A stretch of 24,550 bases of DNA from DASZYF01 sp035545535 (GTDB lineage: Bacteria; Actinomycetota; Actinomycetes; Mycobacteriales; CAJCIY01). Position numbers and translations under genes: made by a program. The stretch spans positions 1 through 24,550 of the forward strand of contig DASZYF010000155.1 in NCBI GenBank assembly GCA_035545535.1, written 5' to 3'. Below the pieces are notes generated by a model. That model searched no databases. It was given only the letters and a program-made list of their open reading frames with translations, and was not told the DNA's origin. Below, in pieces: positions 8,061-14,393 of this stretch. Position 1 is the stretch's first letter. Each line of letters starts with the position of its first letter.

Positions 8061-9224
8061 GTGAAGGCCGTCGAGGTCTACCGCTCGGTGCCGCGGTACG
8101 TCGCGACCCGGGTGCTGACGCAGCGCACGCCCCTCGCGCAGGGACTGGCCCCCGTGCGCTACGTCGACCGGCGCGAGCCGTCGCTGCCCGGTGACGGCTG
8201 GGTGCGCGTGAAGCCGCTGCTCTCGGGCATCTGCGGCAGCGACCTCGCCACCGTGAGCGGCTCGTCGTCGTTCTACTTCTCACCGCTCGTCTCGATGCCG
8301 TTCACCCCGGGCCACGAGGTGCTCGGGGAGCTCGAGGACGGCACGCGGGTCGTGCTCGACCCGGTGCTCGGCTGCGCGGCCCGCGGCCTCGACCCGTGCG
8401 CGTCGTGCGCGGCGGGTGCGACGTCGCGCTGCGACCGGGTGACGCTCGGGCACGTCTCGCCCGGCCTGCAGACCGGTTTCTGCGCCGACACCGGCGGCGG
8501 GTGGTCCGGCGGTCTGGTCGCGCACACCTCGCAGCTGCACGTCGTTCCCGGCGACCTGCCCGACGAGCGGGCTGTGCTGGCCGAGCCGCTCGCGTGCGCG
8601 GTGCACGTCGCGCGGCGCAGCGGCATCGAGAAGGACCAGAGCGTGCTCGTCGTCGGAGCGGGCGCCGTCGGCCTGCTCACGCTGCTCACCGTGCGCGCGC
8701 TCACGCCGGCCGGCCGCATCACCGCTGTCGCGAAGCACCCGAAGCAGACCGCGCTCGCCCGCGAGCTCGGCGCCGACGAGGTCGTGGGGCCGTCGGCGGT
8801 CGTGCGGGGCATCCGGCGCAGCACCCGCGCGGTCGTCGTCAGCCCGGAGCGCGGTCGCGACTACCTGCTCGGCGGCGTCGACGTGTCCATCGAGTGCTCG
8901 GGCAGCTCCACCGGGCTCGACACCGCGGTGCGCACCACGCGCGCCGGTGGCCGCGTGGTCCTCGCGGGGCTGCCGACGAGCGGTGTCGACCTGACGCCGG
9001 TCTGGTACCGCGAGCTCGAGGTCGTCGGCGCCTACGCCACGCACGCCGGAGACTTCGCGACCGCGCTCGAGCTGCTCAGCGACGAGCGCCTCTCCGGCCT
9101 GACGACGTCGTTCCACCCCCTCACGCGCTGGCGTGAGGCGATCGACGAGGCGGCCTCCGCGGGCCGGCTCGGACTGGCGAAGGTCGGCTTCGACCTGCGT
9201 GACGGTGAAAGAGGTGCCGCGTGA
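8061..9224 (+). CDS. Zinc-dependent medium-chain alcohol/polyol dehydrogenase
   Basis: The 387-residue protein starts at GTG 8061, four bases after the preceding stop, with a GGGGG stretch as ribosome site. It shows the MDR zinc-dehydrogenase plan: catalytic zinc ligand C58 in GICGSD, PGHEVLG with H85 and E86, a structural-zinc cysteine cluster (C-x7-C-x2-C-x7-C ending SRC), and a Rossmann motif VVGAGAVGLL. It resembles threonine, sorbitol or glucose dehydrogenases more than simple ethanol dehydrogenases. It would interconvert a secondary hydroxyl and a ketone using NAD(P). In this operon it may oxidise or reduce a polyol or hydroxyacid head group, or the alcohol made by FAR; both ideas are inference. 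Its stop overlaps the next start (GTGA). Confidence 0.85.
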   Translation: MKAVEVYRSVPRYVATRVLTQRTPLAQGLAPVRYVDRREPSLPGDGWVRVKPLLSGICGSDLATVSGSSSFYFSPLVSMPFTPGHEVLGELEDGTRVVLDPVLGCAARGLDPCASCAAGATSRCDRVTLGHVSPGLQTGFCADTGGGWSGGLVAHTSQLHVVPGDLPDERAVLAEPLACAVHVARRSGIEKDQSVLVVGAGAVGLLTLLTVRALTPAGRITAVAKHPKQTALARELGADEVVGPSAVVRGIRRSTRAVVVSPERGRDYLLGGVDVSIECSGSSTGLDTAVRTTRAGGRVVLAGLPTSGVDLTPVWYRELEVVGAYATHAGDFATALELLSDERLSGLTTSFHPLTRWREAIDEAASAGRLGLAKVGFDLRDGERGAA

Positions 9225-10801
9225 CCCGACCAGGCTTCGTGCTGGAGGTGGACGAGCGCACGCCGCCGCTGCTCGTGCACTCCGGTGAGAGCTTCCGCCT
9301 CGAGCGCTTCCCGCTCGGGACCCGGGTCATCTACCCCGCCGAGTCGCTGCCCGCGCTGCCTGACGTGCCCGCCGCCATCGCCGACGCGCTCGACAACCCG
9401 CTCGGCGACTCCAAGCCGTTGCGCGAGCTGCTGTTCTCCGGCATGCGCCTCACCATCGCGTTCGACGACATCAGCCTGCCCCTGCCGCCGATGCGCACGC
9501 CGGACATCCGCCAGCAGGTCATCGAGCAGGTGCTCGAGCTGGCCGCACGCGCGGGTGTCGACGACGTGCAGCTCATCAGTGCGAACGCGCTGCACCGCCG
9601 GCTGACCGCCGGCGAGCTCAAGCGCATCGTGGGGGAGCGGGTCTTCCGCTCGTTCTACCCCGAGGCGCTCGTGAACTTCGACGCCGAGGACCGCGACAAC
9701 CTCACGCACCTCGGGGTCACGCCGCACGGCGAGGACGTCGAGATCAGCAAGCGCGCCGCGGAGAGCGACCTCCTCGTCTACGTCAACGTGAACCTCGTCG
9801 CGATGGACGGCGGCCACAAGTCCACATCGATCGGCCTCGCGTCCTACAACTCACTGCGACACCACCACAACCCGCACACGATGACGCACTCGCGGTCCTT
9901 CATGGACCCGCGGCACTCCGAGATGCACAAGTCCGCATGGCGCATGGGCAAGGTGCTGCAGAGCAACGTCAAGGTCTTCCAGATCGAGACCACGTTGAAC
10001 AACGCCGCGTTCCCGTCGCAGTACGGCTTCCTCACCAAGCGCGAGTGGGAGTGGTCGGTCAAGGACCAGGCCATGGCGGTCGGGATGTCCAAGAGCATCG
10101 ACCGGCTGCCGGCGCAGCTGCGCCGCAAGGTCTTCCGCGACATCGTGGCCGACTACGGCGTCACCAGCGTGCAGGCGGGCGAGATCGAACCCGTGCACGA
10201 GCGCACGTTGCAGCACGTGCATCGCCAGCAGCTCGTCGAGGTCGAGGGTCAGACCGACGTGGTGGTGTTCGGCTTGCCCTACATAGGCCCGTACAACGTC
10301 AACAGCGTCATGAACCCGATCCTCACGATGTGCCTCGGGCTCGGCTACTTCTTCAACATGTACCGGAACAAGCCGCTCGTCCGGAAGGACGGCGCGATCA
10401 TCCTGTTCCACCCCACGCCGTGGGAGTTCAGCCAGCTGCACCACCCGAGCTACGTCGACTTCTTCGAGGAGGTGCTCACCGCGACCACCGATCCGGCGGT
10501 CATGAGCGAGCGCTTCGAGAAGCAGTACGCCGAGGACGAGTGGTACCGCCACCTGTACCGGACGAGCCACGCGTACCACGGCGTGCACCCGTTCTACATG
10601 TGGTACTGGGGCGCGCACGCGCTCGACCACGTGCAAGACGTCATCTACGTCGGTGCGGACCGGAAGTCCGTGGAGCGCATGGGCTTCCGCACCGCGTCGT
10701 CGTTGCGGGACGCGCTCGCGATGGCGAGCGGCAGCGTCGGCAGCGACCCCTCGATCACGTACCTCCACTCGCCGCCGCACATCCTCGCGGACGTGCGATG
10801 A
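9221..10801 (+). CDS. LarA-like (lactate racemase family) protein with altered active site
   Basis: The 526-residue protein starts at GTG 9221 inside the previous stop. Its first 220 residues follow the LarA N-terminal (DUF2088) pattern: D83-ISLP at the DxTRP position, SANALHRRLTAGE with H125, then DNLTHLGVTPHGEDVEI and MDGGHK with K200. Sixteen residues after K200 lies H216 in a His-rich run (HHHNPHTMTH). Matched from memory to Lactiplantibacillus LarA, H125, K200 and H216 fit H108, K184 (pincer lysine) and H200 (nickel ligand). The second catalytic His (H174) is V190, and the Arg of DxTRP is L86. LarA enzymes racemise or epimerise 2-hydroxyacids using a nickel-pincer nucleotide. The reaction here is unknown. 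At 526 residues it is about 100 longer than LarA. No larB, larC or larE gene is in the window. Confidence 0.75.
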   Translation: MTRPGFVLEVDERTPPLLVHSGESFRLERFPLGTRVIYPAESLPALPDVPAAIADALDNPLGDSKPLRELLFSGMRLTIAFDDISLPLPPMRTPDIRQQVIEQVLELAARAGVDDVQLISANALHRRLTAGELKRIVGERVFRSFYPEALVNFDAEDRDNLTHLGVTPHGEDVEISKRAAESDLLVYVNVNLVAMDGGHKSTSIGLASYNSLRHHHNPHTMTHSRSFMDPRHSEMHKSAWRMGKVLQSNVKVFQIETTLNNAAFPSQYGFLTKREWEWSVKDQAMAVGMSKSIDRLPAQLRRKVFRDIVADYGVTSVQAGEIEPVHERTLQHVHRQQLVEVEGQTDVVVFGLPYIGPYNVNSVMNPILTMCLGLGYFFNMYRNKPLVRKDGAIILFHPTPWEFSQLHHPSYVDFFEEVLTATTDPAVMSERFEKQYAEDEWYRHLYRTSHAYHGVHPFYMWYWGAHALDHVQDVIYVGADRKSVERMGFRTASSLRDALAMASGSVGSDPSITYLHSPPHILADVR

Positions 10802-10832
10802 GCGCGGCGTCATGAGGAGCACGGCGTCATGA
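10798..10832 (+). other. Two nested mini-ORFs joined by ATGA overlaps (translation relay into plsC)
   Basis: The LarA-like stop is part of ATGA 10798-10801. That ATG opens a 5-codon ORF (MSAAS) whose TGA lies in ATGA 10812-10815. The second ATG opens a 6-codon ORF (MRSTAS) whose TGA lies in ATGA 10829-10832, and that ATG is the plsC start. Stop and start overlap at every step. The second mini-ORF resembles the start of the acyltransferase (MKSTV), so the array probably arose by tandem duplication of the start site. Coupling by termination and re-initiation is inferred. Confidence 0.55.
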
Positions 10833-11728
10833 AGAGCACCGTCGCGCAGCTCGCGCGCGACTTCCGCTGGGGCCACCGCCCGGCGGTCCCGCGCGACGCG
10901 GTGCCGCACATCAAGGCGGCGAAGGCGACCGAGTTCCCCACCGCGTGGGCGCGCACGCCCGCGGCGCGGGCCTTCCGCACGGTCGCGCAGGACGTCGGGC
11001 TCGCCGCGCTCATCAAGGCCGAGGTGAAGCTCGTCGTCACCGGCCGCGACCGGCTGGCTGCGCTGGGCGAGCAGCCGTGCGTCATCGTCTGCAACCACAG
11101 CTCGCACCTGGACACGGCCGCGCTGATCTGCGCGCTGCCGCCGGAGTGGCGCCGGCGCACCGCGGTCGCGGCGGCGGCGGACTACTTCTTCGATGCGTGG
11201 TGGCGTGCGGTCGGCACCGCGCTGGTGTTCGGCACCGTGCCCATCGAGCGGCGCGGCGGCGTGCCGTCGCAGAAGCCGGGCGAGCTGCTGGACGACGGCT
11301 GGAACGTCGTGGTCTTCCCCGAGGGGACGCGTTCACCGGACGGCTGGATGCACGAGTGGAAGACCGGCGCCGCCCGGCTCGCCATCGACCACGGCGTGCC
11401 GGTGCTGCCGGTGGCGATCCGCGGTACGTTCGCCGCGATGCCGCGCGGGCGCTCGTGGCCCAAGCCGGGCCGCCCGCCCGTGCACATCCGGTTCGGCCGT
11501 CCGCTCGCACCGGGCCGCGACGAGGACCCGAAGGCGCTGCTCGGCCGGATGCGCGAGGAGCTGGCCCGGGTCGTCGACGAGGACACGTCCGGCTGGTACG
11601 CGTCGCTGCGCAAGCAGGCCGAGGGCCGGACGCCCGACCCCGCCGGCCCCGAAGCGTCCCGGTGGCGCCGCACCTGGGACGCCAGCGCGCCCCCGGTCAA
11701 GCTCGACCGAGGGCGCGTCTGGAAGTAG
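10829..11728 (+). CDS. PlsC-type 1-acylglycerol-3-phosphate O-acyltransferase family protein
   Basis: The 299-residue protein contains the LPLAT motifs in order: NHSSHLD (NHx4D, catalytic H90 and D95), VPIERRGG (motif II), FPEGTRSPDG (motif III, residues about 163-172) and VPVLPVAIRGTF (motif IV). These enzymes move an acyl chain from acyl-CoA or acyl-ACP to a lysophospholipid or related hydroxyl. An N-terminal extension of about 75 residues precedes the domain. The start is ATG 10829, with AGGAG at 10815-10819 nine bases upstream; two earlier ATGs lead only to mini-ORFs. It is the last gene of the FAR operon, so the acceptor may be a product of the upstream enzymes rather than ordinary lysophosphatidate. 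A hairpin follows directly after the stop. Confidence 0.88.
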   Translation: MKSTVAQLARDFRWGHRPAVPRDAVPHIKAAKATEFPTAWARTPAARAFRTVAQDVGLAALIKAEVKLVVTGRDRLAALGEQPCVIVCNHSSHLDTAALICALPPEWRRRTAVAAAADYFFDAWWRAVGTALVFGTVPIERRGGVPSQKPGELLDDGWNVVVFPEGTRSPDGWMHEWKTGAARLAIDHGVPVLPVAIRGTFAAMPRGRSWPKPGRPPVHIRFGRPLAPGRDEDPKALLGRMREELARVVDEDTSGWYASLRKQAEGRTPDPAGPEASRWRRTWDASAPPVKLDRGRVWK

Positions 11729-11762
11729 GTGCGGGGCCCCAGGGGGGGATGAGGCCCCGCAC
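11729..11762. terminator. Convergent hairpin terminator after the lipid operon
   Basis: Ten-base arms, GTGCGGGGCC at 11729-11738 and GGCCCCGCAC at 11753-11762, are perfect complements with a 14-base loop. The hairpin starts on the base after the acyltransferase stop and sits between facing genes, so it could serve both. No T-run is present. Confidence 0.65.
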
Positions 11763-11808
11763 GTCTGGCTGTGGCTGGGGAGAGGGGATCACCTCAGCCA
11801 AGGAGAAG

Positions 11809-12303
11809 TCAGCTCAGGCCGAGGTAGCGCGAGCAGGCCGGCCACGGCTGCCAGCCGCGCTGCGCGTGCAGGCGGACGACGGCCTGGTCCTGCTTCCACG
11901 CCGGAGCGTCCGACGCGACGCCCGCGTAGCCGAGGCCGCGCCAGGTGCCGTAGTCGAACTGGTAGGCGCCGTAGAAGCCGTTGCCGGTGTTGGTGCGGTA
12001 GTTGCCACCCGACTCGCAGCCGCGCAGCGCGCGCATCGGCTTCACCATCGACGCCGGGACGACGAAGTGGTGGGCCTTGCGCGCGTGCCGGCGCTTGGCC
12101 TTGTGACGGGTCGCCGGCTTGGCGGCGGGCTTGGCAGCAGGCGCCGCCGCGGTGGTGCTCGCGGCGTTCGTCGTCGCTGCGGTGTGGGTTGCCCCGAACG
12201 CGTCGGCCGGCGAGACCGTCAGCGCTGCCGCTGACAGGGCCGCGGCCGCCGCGAGCGACGGGCGGATGCGGGCGCGCAGAGGCGCGCCGGTGTTCCGGTG
12301 CAC
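11809..12303 (-). CDS. Rpf-type transglycosylase, secreted peptidoglycan hydrolase (second copy)
   Basis: This 164-residue protein has a signal peptide (RARIRPSLAAAAALSAAALT to about residue 35), an Ala/Thr and AAKPAAKP linker, and a basic stretch (RHKAKRRHARKAH) that could bind cell-wall polymers. The C-terminal Rpf domain has GCESGGNYRTNTGNGFYGAYQF, with the catalytic Glu in CESGG, and closes with GWQPWPAC. The start is GTG 12301-12303, with GGGAG at 12311-12315 seven bases upstream, the same geometry as the first copy. The frame is open 93 codons further upstream, but that part is riboswitch RNA. It lies divergent from hemW, as I recall for rpfD-hemN in Mycobacterium, although there the two genes are codirectional. 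It differs from the first copy in linker length and the basic patch. Confidence 0.9.
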   Translation of the reverse strand: MHRNTGAPLRARIRPSLAAAAALSAAALTVSPADAFGATHTAATTNAASTTAAAPAAKPAAKPATRHKAKRRHARKAHHFVVPASMVKPMRALRGCESGGNYRTNTGNGFYGAYQFDYGTWRGLGYAGVASDAPAWKQDQAVVRLHAQRGWQPWPACSRYLGLS

Positions 12304-12312
12304 AGCAGATCT

Positions 12313-12479
12313 CCCGCACGCCTGCGAGGTGAGCTGTCGGGTTCGGGCTGGGATTCGCCCGGCCACATCTGTGGCTTCACCCCGAGGCTCGCAACCTTCG
12401 CGAGCCGGGAAGTGGTTCCCCCGCTCCCGCCCCCTGGGTCGTGATGGCTGGCGCCCTGGGACGGGACTCGGCGAGCGGG
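12313..12479 (-). ncRNA. ydaO-type c-di-AMP riboswitch, leader of the second Rpf gene
   Basis: On the minus strand the blocks run GCCGAGTCCCGTCCC, GGGGGAACCACTTCCC, CTCGGGGTGAAGCC and CCGAACCCGACAGCTCACC. P1 is 12470-12479 pairing with 12313-12322, with one mismatch. Compared with the first leader (4060-4248), the 3' block is identical over 29 bases, while P1 and the variable stems differ with pairing mostly kept, as expected for a conserved RNA fold. The Shine-Dalgarno GGGAG (12311-12315) overlaps the end of P1 by three bases. Confidence 0.9.
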
Positions 12480-12488
12480 GCCAGCCGC

Positions 12489-12521
12489 ACCGGCCACTTC
12501 GCCGGTACGGGAACGACGCTA
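12489..12521 (-). promoter_or_regulatory. Putative -10 (TAGCGT) and 5' hairpin of the second Rpf leader
   Basis: The minus strand reads TAGCGT at 12521-12516, and the inferred transcription start is near 12509. Just downstream, ACCGGC (12489-12494) and GCCGGT (12501-12506) can pair as a hairpin at the 5' end of the transcript before the riboswitch. The first Rpf leader has the same order of parts. A TTGCCC 19 bases upstream is a weak -35 candidate. Confidence 0.45.
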
Positions 12522-12573
12522 GCCCGCAGCAAGCACCCCCGGGCAAGCGGTGGAGATCAGGTTCACAGACGCC

Positions 12574-12591
12574 GTGTGACAACCGTCACAC
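12574..12591. promoter_or_regulatory. CRP/GlxR-type operator in the rpf-hemW intergenic region
   Basis: GTGTGACAACCGTCACAC is a perfect palindrome with a 4-base centre. It contains TGTGA-N6-TCACA, the consensus for cAMP receptor proteins, including the mycobacterial and corynebacterial CRP/GlxR regulators. Its centre is about 73 bases upstream of the inferred start of the second Rpf transcript, an activating position, and about 65 bases upstream of the hemW start codon. CRP control of rpf genes is known in mycobacteria; its use here is inference. Confidence 0.6.
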
Positions 12592-12620
12592 TCGGGTCGA
12601 AGAACGCGCCGGAAACGTGT

Positions 12621-12650
12621 CATCCACAGGTCGCGCAGACTCTGTGGATG
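12621..12650 (+). promoter_or_regulatory. Inverted repeat enclosing the hemW start codon
   Basis: CATCCACAG (12621-12629) and CTGTGGATG (12642-12650) are perfect 9-base reverse complements around a 12-base loop. The hemW ATG (12648-12650) is the end of the right arm. In RNA this hairpin would hide the start codon; as DNA it could be an operator. No Shine-Dalgarno precedes hemW. Confidence 0.55.
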
Positions 12651-13853
12651 CCGTCCGCACTGCCTGCCGGCGACCCGGCGCCGGCCGACGGCCGCCTCCC
12701 GCCGAGCGCGCTCGAGAACGCGGCTGGGCGCGAGCTCGGCGTGTACGTGCACGTGCCGTTCTGCGCCACGCGCTGCGGCTACTGCGACTTCAACACCTAC
12801 ACCGCCGGCGAGCTCGGTGACTCGTCGCCGACGTCGTACGTCGACGCCGCGATCGCCGAGCTGCGCACCGCCGCGCGCACGCTCGCTGCTGCCCCGCGAG
12901 CAGCGTCGACGGTGTTCTTCGGAGGTGGCACGCCGACGTTGCTGCCGCCGCGTGAGCTCGCGCGTCTGCTCGACGCCGTGCGCGAACACATCGGCCTCGC
13001 GGCCGACGCGGAGGTGACCACCGAGGCGAACCCGGAGTCGGTGTCCCGCAGCACGTTCGACGAGCTGCGGGCAGCCGGCTTCACGCGCATCAGCCTCGGG
13101 ATGCAGAGCGCGGTGCCGCACGTGCTCGCGACGCTCGATCGCGCCCATGCACCGAACCGCGCGGTCGACGCAGCGCGCGAAGCGGTCGCCGCGGGCTTCG
13201 ACCACGTGAGCCTCGACCTCATCTACGGCACGCCCGGTGAGAGCGATGGCGATTGGCGCGCATCACTCGAGACCGCGCTGACGGCACCCATCGATCACCT
13301 GTCGGCGTACGCGCTCGTCGTCGAGGACGGCACCGCGCTGGCGCGCAAGGTCGCGCGCGGCGACGTGATGGCGGTCGACGACGACGTGCTCGCCGCTCGC
13401 TACGAGCAGGCGGAGGCGCTGCTGTCCGCCGCTGGGCTGCACTGGTACGAGGTGTCGAACTGGGCGCGCGACGTCACCGCGGAGTCGCGGCACAACCGCC
13501 TGTACTGGCAGGACGCGGACTGGTGGGGGATCGGGCCGGGAGCGCACAGCCACGTCGGCGGCGTGCGCTGGTGGAACGTGAAGCACCCCGCCGCCTACGT
13601 GGCGCGCCTGTCCGAAGGGGCCTCGCCCGCTGCGGCGCGTGAGCTGCTCGACGACGACGCGCGCCGTCTCGAGGCCGTGCTGCTCGGGATCCGGGTGCGC
13701 GAAGGTCTTCCGCTCGACGGCCTCGATCCCGACGCGGTGGCCGAGCTCGCCCGAGAAGGCCTGGTGGCCGGCGACTTCCGCGCCACGGGTCGGGTGGTGC
13801 TCACGCTGCGCGGTCGCCTCCTCGCCGACGCCGTGACGCGTGCGCTGACCTAG
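12648..13853 (+). CDS. hemW: Radical SAM haem chaperone HemW (HemN-like)
   Basis: The 401-residue protein has the radical-SAM cluster motif C39-x3-C43-x2-C46 in VHVPFCATRCGYCDF, a SAM-binding GGGTPT, and SLGMQS and YGTPGE regions typical of the HemN/HemW family. The C-terminal half carries the HemW domain (YEVSNWA, HNRLYW, WWGIGPGAHS). HemW binds haem and passes it to acceptor proteins; actinobacterial copies were long labelled coproporphyrinogen oxidase. ATG 12648 is chosen because actinobacterial HemW proteins typically begin MPSALP. GTG 12576 is possible but lies in the CRP-type site. The start sits in an inverted repeat with no ribosome site. The stop overlaps that of yqgE in a shared CTAG. 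Confidence 0.93.
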   Translation: MPSALPAGDPAPADGRLPPSALENAAGRELGVYVHVPFCATRCGYCDFNTYTAGELGDSSPTSYVDAAIAELRTAARTLAAAPRAASTVFFGGGTPTLLPPRELARLLDAVREHIGLAADAEVTTEANPESVSRSTFDELRAAGFTRISLGMQSAVPHVLATLDRAHAPNRAVDAAREAVAAGFDHVSLDLIYGTPGESDGDWRASLETALTAPIDHLSAYALVVEDGTALARKVARGDVMAVDDDVLAARYEQAEALLSAAGLHWYEVSNWARDVTAESRHNRLYWQDADWWGIGPGAHSHVGGVRWWNVKHPAAYVARLSEGASPAAARELLDDDARRLEAVLLGIRVREGLPLDGLDPDAVAELAREGLVAGDFRATGRVVLTLRGRLLADAVTRALT

Positions 13854-14392
13854 TTCAGCCGGGGGTCCGCGAGCCAGGTCGCGGCGTAGGACATCGGTGG
13901 GCCCTCACGGCGCAGCACGGTCGACCACAGCAGCTCCGGCGTCGCGGTGAACAGGTCGCCCGGGCGCGGGCGGGCGGTCCACCACGCGCCCTCGGCGATC
14001 TCTCCTTCGAGCTGGCCCGGGCCCCATCCGGAGTAGCCGCGGAAGATGCGCACCGGCTCCGGGAGGTCGGGCGGATCCTCGGAGTCGACGACGGTCCATG
14101 CGCACAGCCCGTCGCCCCGGGCGGGCGACAGGGCCATCGTCACCTCGTCCTGCACCGGCCCGCCTCCGAACACGCGCGCCGGCTCGGCGACCGACAGCGC
14201 GAGGCGCGGGACCTCGTCGGCGACCGGGACGTCAGTCGGCCGGTTGAGCACGACACCGATCGCGCCGTGGTCGTCGTGATCCACGAGCAGCACGACGGTG
14301 CGCAGGAAGTTCGGGTCGCCGAGCATCGGTGTCGCCACCAGCAGCTGACCGGTCAGCGTGAGGATGCCGTAGATGTCCCGCGGTTCGGACAT
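13850..14392 (-). CDS. YqgE/AlgH family protein
   Basis: The 180-residue protein matches the DUF179 (YqgE/AlgH) pattern. GQLLVATPMLGDPNFLRTVVLL is near the N-terminus, then HDDHGAIGVVLNRPT, VFGGGPV, and RIFRGYSGWGPGQLEGEI near residues 120-140. The family is widespread and conserved, but its biochemical role is unsettled. The start is ATG 14390-14392 (MSEPRDIYG), one base after the stop of the gamma-glutamyltransferase gene, so the two are probably translated together. The longer open frame upstream is inside that gene. The stop TAG lies in the same CTAG as the hemW stop, with no space for a separate terminator. Confidence 0.92.
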   Translation of the reverse strand: MSEPRDIYGILTLTGQLLVATPMLGDPNFLRTVVLLVDHDDHGAIGVVLNRPTDVPVADEVPRLALSVAEPARVFGGGPVQDEVTMALSPARGDGLCAWTVVDSEDPPDLPEPVRIFRGYSGWGPGQLEGEIAEGAWWTARPRPGDLFTATPELLWSTVLRREGPPMSYAATWLADPRLN

Positions 14393-14393
14393 G

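Noticed and set aside
12304..12582. 93-codon open extension of the second Rpf gene
   Set aside because: It passes through conserved riboswitch RNA, and the signal peptide starts only at GTG 12303.
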